Source: Dechloromonas sp.
Lineage (GTDB): Bacteria > Pseudomonadota > Gammaproteobacteria > Burkholderiales > Rhodocyclaceae
Assembly: GCA_011391255.1 (NCBI GenBank)
Contig: JAABQV010000008.1
Coordinates: 62,001-126,000 of the forward strand
Direction of reading: 5' to 3'
DNA: 64,000 nucleotides
In this document: one piece after another, positions 10,179 through 18,845 of the stretch
Position numbering within the stretch: position 1 is the stretch's first letter
Layout of the letters: each line of letters opens with the position of its first letter
Translations under genes and position numbers: made by a program
The notes under the pieces: model-generated
What the model was told of the DNA's origin: nothing
The model's database searches: none
The model's input: the letters and a program-made list of their open reading frames with translations, nothing else

Positions 10179-10244
10179 TACCCCTCCCTTTGTGTCAACA
10201 CACTATCACAAAAGGCGTAAGCGCTGCCGCCGACACCGGGGCGC

Positions 10245-11495
10245 TCATTTCAGAACCTCGTCAATCAATTCAATCCAATGCTGAACCGGCAGCACACTTC
10301 CGGCCTGCAAGTGGCTCAGGCAGCCTATATTGGCAGTCGCGATCACCGCCGGCACACCATCATTCAATGCCGCCAACTTGTTCTGCCTGAGTTGCTTCGA
10401 CAACTCCGACTGCAGAATCGAATAGGTACCTGCCGATCCACAACAGAGATGGCCGTTGGCAACCGGCGTCAACTCGTAACCGGCTGCCAGCAAGATTTCC
10501 TCAATGACCCCTTTGATTTTTAGCCCGTGCTGCAAAGTACAGGGTGAATGGAACGCCACTTTGGGAAGTGTTTTTATGACGCCGATGGCACCAGCAAGCA
10601 AAGTACGCAAGGTTTCACTTTCGGCAACCAGAATTTCCGACGGATCGCGGCATAGCGCACTTATTTTTGCCGCTTTTTCGGCGTATACCGCATCATCGGC
10701 CAGCACATGTCCGTAATCGCGCACCTGAACACCGCAACCGGAGGCAGTAACAACAATCGCTTCGACCCCGGCTTCAACGTGCGGCCACCAAGCGTCGATA
10801 TTGCGCTGCATATCCTTTTTGGCGGCCGCCTGATCGTTCAAATGAAAGCGCACTGCACCGCAGCAACCAGCCTTGGGCTCCTCAAAAAAATCGATGCCCA
10901 GATGGTCAAGAACACGCGCTGTAGCAGCATTGATATTGGGCGCCAGCGCTGGCTGAACACAACCGGCAAGTGCCAGCATACGGCGTTGATGACGCCCGCC
11001 GGACGGCCATGGCTTATTAACACCTTGCGCTTCGGGCGGCAGCTTGTCGGCCAGCACAGCCGGCAACAATGGCCGCAGAAAACGCCCAATCTTGACCGCC
11101 GGGCCAAAGATGGCCGGTCGCGGAAGTGCTTCACGCAAAAGTGTTCGGGTAAGCGACTGGCCAATTGAACGCGGCAGCTTTTCTTCAACGATCTGGCGCC
11201 CGATATCGAGCAGATGACTATATTTGACACCTGACGGACAGGTGGTTTCGCAGGCGCGGCAGGTCAGGCAGCGGTCGAGATGGAGCCGGGTTTTCTCGGT
11301 CACCGGCTTGCCTTCGAGCACTTGCTTGATCAGGTAGATGCGTCCGCGCGGGCCATCGAGCTCATCACCGAGCAACTGATAGGTCGGGCAAGTAGCCGTG
11401 CAAAAACCGCAATGGACGCAGCTGCGCAAGATCGCGGCAGCCTCTTGGCCGGCACGGGTATCACGAACAAAATCAGCAAGCCGGGTATCCATCAA
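10245..11495 (-). CDS. glcF: Glycolate oxidase iron-sulfur subunit
   Basis: A 416-residue GlcF protein. Two [4Fe-4S] ferredoxin motifs occur at about residues 26-36 (CVHCGFCTATCP) and 76-86 (CLTCRACETTCP), followed by two CCG-type cysteine-rich domains (GCCGAVRFH and LCCGSAGTYS). It passes electrons from the flavin subunits GlcD/GlcE to the quinone pool during glycolate oxidation to glyoxylate. Its ATG overlaps the glcE stop by 4 bases (ATGA), as in tightly coupled glcDEF operons. Length equals the E. coli protein (407) within a few residues. Confidence 0.95.
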   Translation of the reverse strand: MMDTRLADFVRDTRAGQEAAAILRSCVHCGFCTATCPTYQLLGDELDGPRGRIYLIKQVLEGKPVTEKTRLHLDRCLTCRACETTCPSGVKYSHLLDIGRQIVEEKLPRSIGQSLTRTLLREALPRPAIFGPAVKIGRFLRPLLPAVLADKLPPEAQGVNKPWPSGGRHQRRMLALAGCVQPALAPNINAATARVLDHLGIDFFEEPKAGCCGAVRFHLNDQAAAKKDMQRNIDAWWPHVEAGVEAIVVTASGCGVQVRDYGHVLADDAVYAEKAAKISALCRDPSEILVAESETLRTLLAGAIGVIKTLPKVAFHSPCTLQHGLKIKGVIEEILLAAGYELTPVANGHLCCGSAGTYSILQSELSKQLRQNKLAALNDGVPAVIATANIGCLSHLQAGSVLPVQHWIELIDEVLK

Positions 11496-12568
11496 AGCTC
11501 CCCGTAAAGTCGACCGGGGTTGAGGATACCCTTCGGGTCAAAAGTTTTTTTGATGCGCCGGTGCAAGGCGAGCATGCCGGGCGTCAGCGGTGCGAAAGCC
11601 CCCTCCAGGCAACGCAGCGATTCTGGCGCGCGATAGAGCACCGCATGGCCACCGAGGCTGGCAGCAATGGCGCGCGCTTCTGGCAACTCACCGGCATACC
11701 AGCGCTGAGCGCCGCCCCACTCGATGGCGCACAGACCCTCCAGAACCACCGGCGGCGTCGTTGATGGCAGAGCCAGACGCCAAAGGAAGGGTGCGGCAAA
11801 GGCCGGATGCGTCTGTTCACGTACGGAATTCCAGTGCTTTTCAGCGTTGACCGCGCCCCGCAGGAAGTCCCCTTGGGGGACAACATCACCGCCCAACTTC
11901 CTGCATGCTGCCTCAACGGCGGCATGCGCCCCGGATAGACGCAGCCAGAGCAGGCCGGCGTGCCAGAAGGAGGCAGAAACCGGCAGCGGTTGACCGCCCC
12001 ACTGGTTGAGTTTGTTCAGCGCCGTCGCTTCGTCGAAGGAGAAACATAGCGTTTGTTCAGCAATCGGCCTTGGCAGCACCTTGAGCGTAACCTCGGCGAT
12101 GACACCCAAGGTTCCCATGCTGCCGGCGATCAGGCGCGAGACATCGTAGCCGGCAACATTCTTCATCACCTGGCCGCCAAAATCGAGCACCTGCCCGCTA
12201 CCATCGATCAACTTCACGCCAAGAACGAAATCGCGGACACCGCCCGCCTGTTGCCGACGCGGGCCAGCCAGGCCGCTGGCCACGCAACCACCCACGGTAG
12301 CGCCGGAAAAATGCGGTGGCTCAAAAGCCAGCATCTGGCCTTTGGTGGCCAACGCGACTTCAATTTCGCTCAACGGCGTGCCACATTTCGCGGTGACATA
12401 AAGCTCAGTCGGCTCATAAGCAACAATGCCCCGATAGCCGGCAACATCGAGCAATTCGCCAGCCAGCATGCCGCCGTAAAAATCCTTGCTGCCGGCGCCG
12501 CGAAGACGTAATTGCGTCCCGCTATCGTACGCAGCTTTTACCTGCCCAATCAAGTCATCAAGGGTCAT
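11492..12568 (-). CDS. glcE: Glycolate oxidase FAD-binding subunit
   Basis: A 358-residue FAD-binding protein with a PCMH-type domain: GAGSKDF near residue 25, the TVGGCVASG motif and QVMKNVAGYDVSRL. It is homologous to GlcD but shorter and lacks the full FAD-oxidase C-terminal domain, as GlcE does. The start codon shares one base with the glcD stop (TGATG). All three subunits are required for glycolate dehydrogenase activity in known systems. Confidence 0.94.
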   Translation of the reverse strand: MTLDDLIGQVKAAYDSGTQLRLRGAGSKDFYGGMLAGELLDVAGYRGIVAYEPTELYVTAKCGTPLSEIEVALATKGQMLAFEPPHFSGATVGGCVASGLAGPRRQQAGGVRDFVLGVKLIDGSGQVLDFGGQVMKNVAGYDVSRLIAGSMGTLGVIAEVTLKVLPRPIAEQTLCFSFDEATALNKLNQWGGQPLPVSASFWHAGLLWLRLSGAHAAVEAACRKLGGDVVPQGDFLRGAVNAEKHWNSVREQTHPAFAAPFLWRLALPSTTPPVVLEGLCAIEWGGAQRWYAGELPEARAIAASLGGHAVLYRAPESLRCLEGAFAPLTPGMLALHRRIKKTFDPKGILNPGRLYGEL

Positions 12569-14049
12569 CAGAAACGATCCAGTTCAGGAAATTTAATCTC
12601 GCCGTGATGCACATGCATGCGCCCATATTCGGCGCAACGGTGCAGGCTGGGCACTGCCTTGCCGGGATTGAGCAACCCGCGCTCATCAAAGGCCTCCTTG
12701 AGGCGATGAAAAGTCAGCAATTCCGGCGTTTTGTACTGCACACACATCTGGTTTATTTTTTCGATCCCGACGCCGTGTTCGCCGGTAATCGAGCCACCAA
12801 GCGCCACCGAAAGTTCAAGGATTTCCGCCCCGAAGGATTCGGCACGCTCCCATTCGCCGTGCTTGGAGGCGTCGTACATGATCAGCGGATGCAGATTACC
12901 GTCGCCGGCATGAAAAACATTGGCGCAGCGCAAACCGTATTTACCTTCCATCGCGGCAATCGCCGCCAGCATTTCGGCCAGGCGCTTGCGCGGAATGGTA
13001 CCGTCCATGCAGTAATAATCCGGTGTGATTCGCCCAACCGCCGGGAAAGCGGCCTTGCGTCCGGCCCAGAAACGCAGGCGCTCGGCCTCTGATTGCGACA
13101 CGCGAATACCACGTGCGCCAGCCGCCGTCAGGACCTCGGTGACGCGGGCAATTTCTTCGGCAACTTCTTCCGGCGTGCCATCCGACTCACAGAGCAAAAT
13201 CGCCGCCGCGTCGAGATCGTAGCCCGCCTTGACGTAAGGCTCAACGGCTGCCGTCGCCGGCTTATCCATCATCTCCAGCCCGGCCGGGATGATGCCGGCA
13301 GCGATGATCGCCGCTACCGCATCGCCAGCCTTGGCAACATGATCAAATGAGGCCATGACAACCTGCGCCAGCTCAGGTTTGGGCACCAGCTTGACGGTAA
13401 CTTCCGTAACTATACCGAGCATCCCTTCCGAACCTATCATCAGCGCCAACAGGTCATATCCGGGAGAGTCCGGCGCTTCCGAGCCAATCTCAAAGATCTC
13501 GCCCTCGATACTGACGACACGAATTCGCAGCACGTTATGCACCGTTAACCCGTACTTGAGACAGTGCACGCCGCCCGAATTTTCGGCGACATTGCCACCC
13601 AGCGTGCAGGCAATTTGCGACGAGGGGTCGGGCGCGTAGTACAAGCCATGCGGTGCTGCTGCCTCAGAAACTGCGAGATTTCGCACGCCGGGCTGAACGA
13701 CGGCGAGCCGGGCATTACGGTCAACGCGCAAAATCCGGTTAAATCTTGCCAGCGACAAAACCACGCCCTGCGCATGCGGTGTCGCCCCGCCCGAGAGCCC
13801 TGTACCGGCGCCCCGCGCGACAACCGGCACGCCGAGCTGATAACAGGTACGCAAGATATCGATCACCTGAGCTTCAGTTTCCGGCAAACAAACGGCCATC
13901 GGCAGTTCGCGGTAGGCGGTCAGTCCATCACATTCGTACGGACGCAGATCTTCCTCGTCGATCAATAAACAATGCGCCGGCAATACACCTTTCAGGCGCT
14001 CGGCAAGCAAAGGCTGACTAGTCTTGAAAACGGGATCGGCGGAGGTCAT
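12568..14049 (-). CDS. glcD: Glycolate oxidase FAD-linked catalytic subunit
   Basis: A 493-residue flavoprotein from the ATG at 14049. A TTG four codons upstream is possible but abuts the hyi stop, so I prefer the ATG. It has the PCMH FAD-binding fold (VARGAGTGLSGGA, LGGNVAENSGG, GYDLLALMIGSEGMLGIVTEVTVKL) and the FAD-oxidase C-terminal domain with the conserved VFHAGDGNLHP and GGSITGEHGVG motifs. It oxidises glycolate (possibly D-lactate) to glyoxylate. It stands second in hyi-glcD-glcE-glcF. Confidence 0.95.
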   Translation of the reverse strand: MTSADPVFKTSQPLLAERLKGVLPAHCLLIDEEDLRPYECDGLTAYRELPMAVCLPETEAQVIDILRTCYQLGVPVVARGAGTGLSGGATPHAQGVVLSLARFNRILRVDRNARLAVVQPGVRNLAVSEAAAPHGLYYAPDPSSQIACTLGGNVAENSGGVHCLKYGLTVHNVLRIRVVSIEGEIFEIGSEAPDSPGYDLLALMIGSEGMLGIVTEVTVKLVPKPELAQVVMASFDHVAKAGDAVAAIIAAGIIPAGLEMMDKPATAAVEPYVKAGYDLDAAAILLCESDGTPEEVAEEIARVTEVLTAAGARGIRVSQSEAERLRFWAGRKAAFPAVGRITPDYYCMDGTIPRKRLAEMLAAIAAMEGKYGLRCANVFHAGDGNLHPLIMYDASKHGEWERAESFGAEILELSVALGGSITGEHGVGIEKINQMCVQYKTPELLTFHRLKEAFDERGLLNPGKAVPSLHRCAEYGRMHVHHGEIKFPELDRF

Positions 14050-14061
14050 GGCGGGACTCAA

Positions 14062-14862
14062 TTAAAGAGATTGCGAAATACTACGGGCGGCTCGGGACAG
14101 CCACGCCAAGCCATCTTCGGTCGTCGTCGCCGGCCTGTATTCGCAGCCCACCCAAGCATCGTAACCCAGCTGGTCAAGCATATCAAAGAGCCGTGGAAAA
14201 TTGATATTCCCGCTACCAGGCTCATGGCGACCCGGGCTGTCGGCAATCTGGATGTGGCCGATCTGCGCGATGTTTTCCGTCAGCCTGCCGGCCAGATCGT
14301 CGCCGATTACATCGGCATGGTAGACGTCGTATTGAACTTTGAGGTTGCTGCGGTCAACCGCCTTTTGCAGGCGAAAAGCCTTATTGACATCATCGAGCCA
14401 GTAGCCAGGCATATCAATCCGGCTATTAATCGGCTCTATCATCAGCGTCGCGCCGACAGTCGCTAATCGGTCAGCGGCATAGCGCAGATTTGCAATATAG
14501 GTTTCCTCGAGAAACGCCTCATCGAAACCTTCCGGGCGCAAGCCGGCCATGCAATGCAGGTGGCGGCAATCAAGCGCCATTGCATAATCAAGCGCCTGCT
14601 CGACACTTTCGGCAAACTCGCCCCGGCGCTGCGGCAGGCAGGAGAGCCCGCGCTCGCCGGCCGCCCAGTCGCCAGGCGCGAGGTTGAACAAGACTTGCTC
14701 GAGCCGCGCTGCCTGAAGCCACTCGGCAACATCACCCGCCGGAAAGTCATAGGGAAACAGATATTCAACCCCGGCGAAGCCGGCCGCCGCCGCACGCGCA
14801 AAACGCGCCGGGAAAGGTGCATCAGTAAAAAGAAAACTCAGGTTAGCAGCGAACTTTGGCAT
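14062..14862 (-). CDS. hyi: Hydroxypyruvate isomerase
   Basis: A 266-residue xylose-isomerase-like TIM-barrel protein. It begins MPKFAANLSFLFTD, contains the EPINSRIDMPGYWL stretch with a metal-binding Glu and the VQYDVYHADVIG and HIQIADSPGRHEPGSG motifs, and ends with a GCEYRP metal-site Glu. It interconverts hydroxypyruvate and tartronate semialdehyde, the step after glyoxylate carboligase. It is the first gene of the glc operon, which suggests that glycolate-derived glyoxylate is routed through tartronate semialdehyde. gcl and glxR are not in the window. Confidence 0.88.
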   Translation of the reverse strand: MPKFAANLSFLFTDAPFPARFARAAAAGFAGVEYLFPYDFPAGDVAEWLQAARLEQVLFNLAPGDWAAGERGLSCLPQRRGEFAESVEQALDYAMALDCRHLHCMAGLRPEGFDEAFLEETYIANLRYAADRLATVGATLMIEPINSRIDMPGYWLDDVNKAFRLQKAVDRSNLKVQYDVYHADVIGDDLAGRLTENIAQIGHIQIADSPGRHEPGSGNINFPRLFDMLDQLGYDAWVGCEYRPATTTEDGLAWLSRAARSISQSL

Positions 14863-14891
14863 TCGGGCGACAGTCGGAGAGGGTCGCTCAG

Positions 14892-14897
14892 TATAAT
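14892..14897 (+). promoter_or_regulatory. Predicted -10 box of the cobalamin adenosyltransferase gene
   Basis: TATAAT followed by CTGCCC lies 27 bases before the ATG, within the 61-base divergent spacer shared with hyi. A GGAG ribosome site is at 14914-14917. Confidence 0.5.
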
Positions 14898-14923
14898 CTG
14901 CCCACTTTCACACGGAGTAAGTC

Positions 14924-15490
14924 ATGAACGAACGCGCCGGCAACCGCCTTTCCAAAATCGTCACCCGCACTGGTGACGCCGGTACCACCGGCCTTGGCGA
15001 TGGCTCACGGACACCCAAGGACAGCCTGCGTATTGATGCTATCGGCGAGGTCGATGAACTCAATTCCAGCCTCGGCGTACTACTCTGCGAAGAGATGCCC
15101 GATACAATTCGGCAAACCCTGCTCGATGTGCAAAATGATCTATTCGACCTCGGCGGTGAACTCTGCCTGCCAGGTATGGAAGTATTGAAGGATATTCAGG
15201 TCAACCGCCTGGAGGATGCCGCCGAAACCTTCAACGCCGATCTGCCGATGCTCAAGGAATTCATCCTGCCCGGCGGCACCCGCGCCGCCGCCCTCGCCCA
15301 CGTCAGCCGGACGATCTGCCGGCGCGCCGAGCGCTCGATTGTTCATTTGCACCATAGCGAACCCGTGTCTCCTGCCGCCTGCCGCTACATCAATCGCCTT
15401 TCCGACCTGCTGTTCATTCTCGGCCGCGCCTTGAATCGGGCTGGCGGGCGCGGTGATGTGCTGTGGCAAAAAGGCAAGAACGGTCTCTGA
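14924..15490 (+). CDS. Cob(I)alamin adenosyltransferase, PduO type
   Basis: A 188-residue ATP:cob(I)alamin adenosyltransferase. The N-terminal [16 protein letters not shown] loop binds ATP, followed by [12 protein letters not shown] and the C-terminal RAERSIVHL and [17 protein letters not shown] helices that form the family's active site. It makes adenosylcobalamin in the cytoplasm. Start choice is supported by GGAG at good spacing. The next gene, a sigma-54 activator, follows after 10 bases in the same direction. Confidence 0.93.
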   Translation: MNERAGNRLSKIVTRTGDAGTTGLGDGSRTPKDSLRIDAIGEVDELNSSLGVLLCEEMPDTIRQTLLDVQNDLFDLGGELCLPGMEVLKDIQVNRLEDAAETFNADLPMLKEFILPGGTRAAALAHVSRTICRRAERSIVHLHHSEPVSPAACRYINRLSDLLFILGRALNRAGGRGDVLWQKGKNGL

Positions 15491-15500
15491 AACTGAGTCA

Positions 15501-17144
15501 ATGAGCAGCCCAACGCCAACGCCCGATCCGGAGTTTGCCAAGGAAACGCTGGTCGAGCACGAGCAACTGCTGATCCGCGAAAGCATCCGCCTGATCAGCC
15601 GTGGCGTTGAATCGGACAAAGCGGTGCGTGAGATGCTCCACCTCTTGTCTGAACTGCTCGGTCTCAATCGTGGCCGCGTTGTGCTTCAGGACAAGAAAAA
15701 AGGCGATCTGGCGATTGTCATTGCCTACGGCCTGACGCGTGAGGAAGTCGAGCGCGGACGTTATGCGCCGGGTGAAGGGATTACCGGACGCGTCATGCAA
15801 ACCGGTGAAACCGTTATCGTCCAGGACATTGACGACGAACCCAATTACCTCGCCCGCGCCGTCACGCGCGAAACATTGCCGGCCGGCGTGGTTTCCTTCA
15901 TCGCCTTGCCGATCATGGTCGACCGCGCGGTTTTTGGCGTCCTTGGCGTTCATCGCCTGCGCTCACGGCAGCGCCCGCTCGGCGCTGACCTGCAAATCCT
16001 CAATACGGTTTCCGAACTGATCGGGCAGATTTTCAAGATCAGTCGCCTGATCGAAACCCGCACCGCCGTTCTCAAGGAAGAAAACCGCTCGCTGAAGGTG
16101 GCACTGAAACAAAAAGGCCAGGCCAAATCGGCCTGGGGCATCATCGGCGAATCACCACAATTGCTCGCCGCGCTTGACCAACTTGAGCAGGTTGCCGGCA
16201 CCGACGCCACCGTTCTGCTGCTTGGCGACTCGGGCACCGGCAAGGAGCTTTTCGCGCGCGCGCTGCACATGCAGAGTCCGCGCCGCGACGCGCCTTTCGT
16301 CAAGGTCAATTGCGCAGCGATTCCCGAAACGCTGTTTGAAGCCGAACTTTTCGGCCACGAAAAAGGCGCGTTCACCGGCGCTCAGCAGCAGCGCATCGGG
16401 CGCTTTGAACAGGCCAATGGTGGCACCCTGTTTCTCGATGAAATTGGTGACCTGCCGCTGCCGGTGCAGGTCAAGCTGCTGCGCGTGTTGCAGGAGCACG
16501 TCATCGAGCGCCTCGGCGGGCGCGGCGAAATACCCGTCGATGTGCGTATTGTCGCCGCCACCCATCAGGACATGATGGCGCTGGTGCGCGCCGGCCGCTT
16601 CCGCCTCGATCTCTATTACCGGCTCAACGTCATTCCGATCCGTTTGCCGGCATTGCGCGAGCGACCGGGTGACATCAAACTGCTGGTTCGCCATTTTGTC
16701 TCGCAGCTCAACCAGCGCCATCAGCGCAACATCCTGATTTCCCCGGCGGCGCTCTCGAGCCTCGTTTCCTACCCGTGGCCGGGTAATATCCGCCAGTTGT
16801 ACAACGTCCTTGAACGCATCATCCTGCTCTCGCGCAGCGATGAAATCGATGAAGCCACCGCTGATTACGCGCTGGTCACTGAGGCGCAAGGGCAGCAGAT
16901 TGAAAGCATGCCGATAGTTGCCAGCGAGGCAGCAGAGGTTTTACGCCAGCCAGCAGCACCGGCAGTCCGCGATTTTCAGCCGATTTCCGGCGTTGACCGT
17001 GAGCAGATACAAGCCGCGCTGACCTTGAATGGCGGCAACAAATCGCGCACCGCCAATGCGCTCAATCTCACCCTGCGCCAGCTGAATTATCGAATCAGCG
17101 TGCTGGGAATTGCCGTTCCTAGCAAACGAAAGAACAATTTGTAG
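15501..17144 (+). CDS. Sigma-54-dependent transcriptional activator with GAF domain (NifA-like)
   Basis: A 547-residue enhancer-binding protein. A GAF domain spans about residues 30-170, then an AAA+ domain about 210-445 with Walker A GDSGTGKE near residue 241, the sigma-54 contact loop GAFTGA and Walker [10 protein letters not shown] Fis-type helix-turn-helix closes the protein ([20 protein letters not shown]). The tail resembles NifA, but the linker lacks the cysteines of oxygen-sensitive NifA. I chose ATG 15501 over an upstream ATG that overlaps the adenosyltransferase gene. It ends 78 bases before a perfect -24/-12 promoter, so it very likely activates the operon downstream. The GAF ligand is unknown. 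Confidence 0.88.
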   Translation: MSSPTPTPDPEFAKETLVEHEQLLIRESIRLISRGVESDKAVREMLHLLSELLGLNRGRVVLQDKKKGDLAIVIAYGLTREEVERGRYAPGEGITGRVMQTGETVIVQDIDDEPNYLARAVTRETLPAGVVSFIALPIMVDRAVFGVLGVHRLRSRQRPLGADLQILNTVSELIGQIFKISRLIETRTAVLKEENRSLKVALKQKGQAKSAWGIIGESPQLLAALDQLEQVAGTDATVLLLGDSGTGKELFARALHMQSPRRDAPFVKVNCAAIPETLFEAELFGHEKGAFTGAQQQRIGRFEQANGGTLFLDEIGDLPLPVQVKLLRVLQEHVIERLGGRGEIPVDVRIVAATHQDMMALVRAGRFRLDLYYRLNVIPIRLPALRERPGDIKLLVRHFVSQLNQRHQRNILISPAALSSLVSYPWPGNIRQLYNVLERIILLSRSDEIDEATADYALVTEAQGQQIESMPIVASEAAEVLRQPAAPAVRDFQPISGVDREQIQAALTLNGGNKSRTANALNLTLRQLNYRISVLGIAVPSKRKNNL

Positions 17145-17158
17145 ACAATTTGTTTACA
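17134..17158 (+). promoter_or_regulatory. Candidate enhancer (upstream activator sequence)
   Basis: ACAATTTGT occurs twice with an 11-base period (17134-17142 and 17145-17153), followed by a further ACA at 17156. One helical turn between units and a position about 65-90 bases upstream of the -24 element fit a binding site for the adjacent sigma-54 activator. The first unit overlaps the activator's stop codon. Confidence 0.5.
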
Positions 17159-17221
17159 TTTTGCACTTTGGCGATTTGAGAAAAAATCATCAAGCAATTG
17201 AATTAAAACTACTTTATCTCC

Positions 17222-17237
17222 TGGCACAAGGCTTGCA
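17222..17237 (+). promoter_or_regulatory. Sigma-54 promoter (-24/-12)
   Basis: TGGCAC-N5-TTGCA with the invariant GG and GC dinucleotides separated by 10 bases, a perfect match to the RpoN consensus. It lies 55 bases before the ATG of the acyl-CoA-dehydrogenase-like gene and 77 bases after the activator gene. Confidence 0.9.
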
Positions 17238-17292
17238 ATGTCACTAGCAAGCTAAACCATTTGGGCTTGTCCCGTCAGACCAGGAGATTCTC

Positions 17293-18480
17293 ATGAGCAC
17301 CTCTACCCTCGCCGCCCCGGTTGCCGATCAGTTGATCCGCGACTATTCAGCTTCAAATTGCGCCGCCGAAGAAAGTCTGGCCGAAGTCCGCGCGCTGATC
17401 GCCAGCACGCTCAAGCCCAAAGTGCTCGACATCGACCTGAAATCTGAATACCCGGAGGAGTTCATTCGCGCCCTCGGCAAGATCGGCGGCTATCGCGGCG
17501 CCGTTGATCCGGCTTACGGCGGCAACGGGCTGGGCATGAAATACACCGTGCAGGTCATGGAAGAAGTCGCCAAGGAGTGTTTGTCGACGGCCTTCATGGT
17601 CTGGTGCCAGACCGCCTGCGCCCGTTACATCCAGATGTCGAACAACGAATGGGTCAAGAAGCAGTTTCTGCCGAGCATCGCCGCTGGCGAACTGCTCGCC
17701 GGTACCGGGCTTTCCAACACCGTCAAATCCTGCGACACGATCGAGGAATTCCGCCTCGCCGCCAAGCGCGTCGAAGGCGGCTACGTGATCAATGGCGTCC
17801 TGCCGTGGGTCTCCAACCTCGGCCCGACGCACGTATTTACCACCGGCTGCCCGGTACTCGACGACGACAACAAGCTGGTCTTCATTCTTGTCGATTGCAG
17901 CCAACCCGGTTTCAAGCTCGTTGATTGCGCGCACTTCGTGGCGATTGACGGCACCCGCACGCTGGCTTGCCACTTCAAGGAGGCGTTCATTCCTGACAGC
18001 ATGGTGCTCGCTCACCCGAGCGAGTCGGACGCCTACGTCAAGCGCATCAAGCCCGGCATGATCCACGCCCAGATGGGCATGGGCATCGGCCTCATCGACG
18101 CCTGCTGCAAGATGATGCACCAGTCCAACAAGACGCACGCGCACGTTAATCGCTACCTCGACGATCAGGTTGAAGACATCGAAGCGATCCTCGACGTCGC
18201 CCGTGCCTCGACCTATGAAATCGCCGATGAACTAAGCGAAGGCCCCGGCAGTGCCCGCGTCCTCGACATCCTGAAACTGCGTCTGGCTGGCGGCGAACTT
18301 GCGCTGCGGGCAGCCAATGCGGCGATGCTTTATCAGGGTGCCAAGGGTTATCTGGTACGCAACCCGGCCCAGCGCCGCCTGCGCGAAGCCTACTTCATCG
18401 CCATCGTCACCCCGGCAACCAAGCACCTGCGCCGCGAGATCGCCCGCCTCGAAGGCGGCCACACCTGTAGCGACATGTAA
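17293..18480 (+). CDS. Acyl-CoA-dehydrogenase-fold flavoprotein, function unknown
   Basis: A 395-residue protein of the acyl-CoA dehydrogenase superfamily, with an N-terminal helical domain, a middle beta domain (LAGTGLSNTVKS, then GYVINGVLPWVSN) and a C-terminal helical domain (YQGAKGYLVRNPAQRRLREAY). Where ordinary dehydrogenases have the EGT motif with catalytic Glu, this protein has IVTPATKHL, so the usual base appears missing. That is shared by the monooxygenase-like members (DszC/SfnB type). Rubredoxin follows 15 bases later and could supply electrons. An AGGAG precedes the ATG. It is the first gene behind the sigma-54 promoter and probably oxidises the small compound imported by the transporter encoded downstream. 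The substrate is unknown. Confidence 0.75.
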   Translation: MSTSTLAAPVADQLIRDYSASNCAAEESLAEVRALIASTLKPKVLDIDLKSEYPEEFIRALGKIGGYRGAVDPAYGGNGLGMKYTVQVMEEVAKECLSTAFMVWCQTACARYIQMSNNEWVKKQFLPSIAAGELLAGTGLSNTVKSCDTIEEFRLAAKRVEGGYVINGVLPWVSNLGPTHVFTTGCPVLDDDNKLVFILVDCSQPGFKLVDCAHFVAIDGTRTLACHFKEAFIPDSMVLAHPSESDAYVKRIKPGMIHAQMGMGIGLIDACCKMMHQSNKTHAHVNRYLDDQVEDIEAILDVARASTYEIADELSEGPGSARVLDILKLRLAGGELALRAANAAMLYQGAKGYLVRNPAQRRLREAYFIAIVTPATKHLRREIARLEGGHTCSDM

Positions 18481-18495
18481 GGCAGGAGCACAAAC

Positions 18496-18678
18496 ATGAC
18501 AAGCACCATCGAAACAACGCAATGGCTGTGCAAGGTATGCAACTGGGTTTACGACGAAGCGCTCGGTGATCCGGAACATGGCCTCGCGCCGGGCACCCGC
18601 TTCGCCGACATTCCCGACGACTGGTATTGCCCGGAGTGCGGCGTAACCAAAATTGACTTTGAACCACTGGAGTTCTGA
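18496..18678 (+). CDS. Rubredoxin
   Basis: A 60-residue one-iron electron carrier with the two Cys-x2-Cys knuckles (CKVC and CPEC) and the aromatic core residues W-VYDEALGDPEHGLAPGT-F and DDWYCP. It has a short N-terminal extension of about 9 residues. AGGAG lies just before the ATG. It probably transfers electrons to or from the flavoprotein encoded immediately upstream, which is consistent with an oxygenase or oxidase reaction. Confidence 0.93.
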   Translation: MTSTIETTQWLCKVCNWVYDEALGDPEHGLAPGTRFADIPDDWYCPECGVTKIDFEPLEF

Positions 18679-18684
18679 ATCGGT

Positions 18685-18718
18685 GCCTGACTTGCACCAC
18701 AACGGTGCAAAAGCAGGC
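18685..18718 (+). promoter_or_regulatory. Intra-operon stem-loop
   Basis: An inner perfect stem (TTGCACC, loop ACAAC, GGTGCAA at 18692-18710) is extended by outer arms GCCTG and CAGGC. There is no T-run, so it is not a simple terminator. It lies 7 bases after the rubredoxin stop and may protect an mRNA end or attenuate expression of the transporter genes relative to the first two genes. Confidence 0.55.
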
Positions 18719-18799
18719 AGCTCGACCAGAGCAACCAAATAAACATATTTAAAAACAGTCACCTAAAGAATTTTTATTGACCCCGTGCAAGCAGGAACG

Positions 18800-18818
18800 A
18801 TTACTGCAATGCAGTAAT
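18800..18818. promoter_or_regulatory. Perfect 19-base palindrome upstream of the binding-protein gene
   Basis: ATTACTGCAATGCAGTAAT, two 9-base arms around one central base, 27 bases before the ATG of the substrate-binding protein. The size and symmetry suit a dimeric repressor or activator. The regulator is not identified. Confidence 0.55.
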
Positions 18819-18845
18819 GAATCTTTCAACCTCAAGGAGTTCACC

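Noticed and set aside
15501-17144. Calling the sigma-54 activator NifA
   Set aside because: GAF-AAA-Fis layout is shared by many activators, no nif genes are in the window, and the candidate enhancer differs from the NifA consensus.
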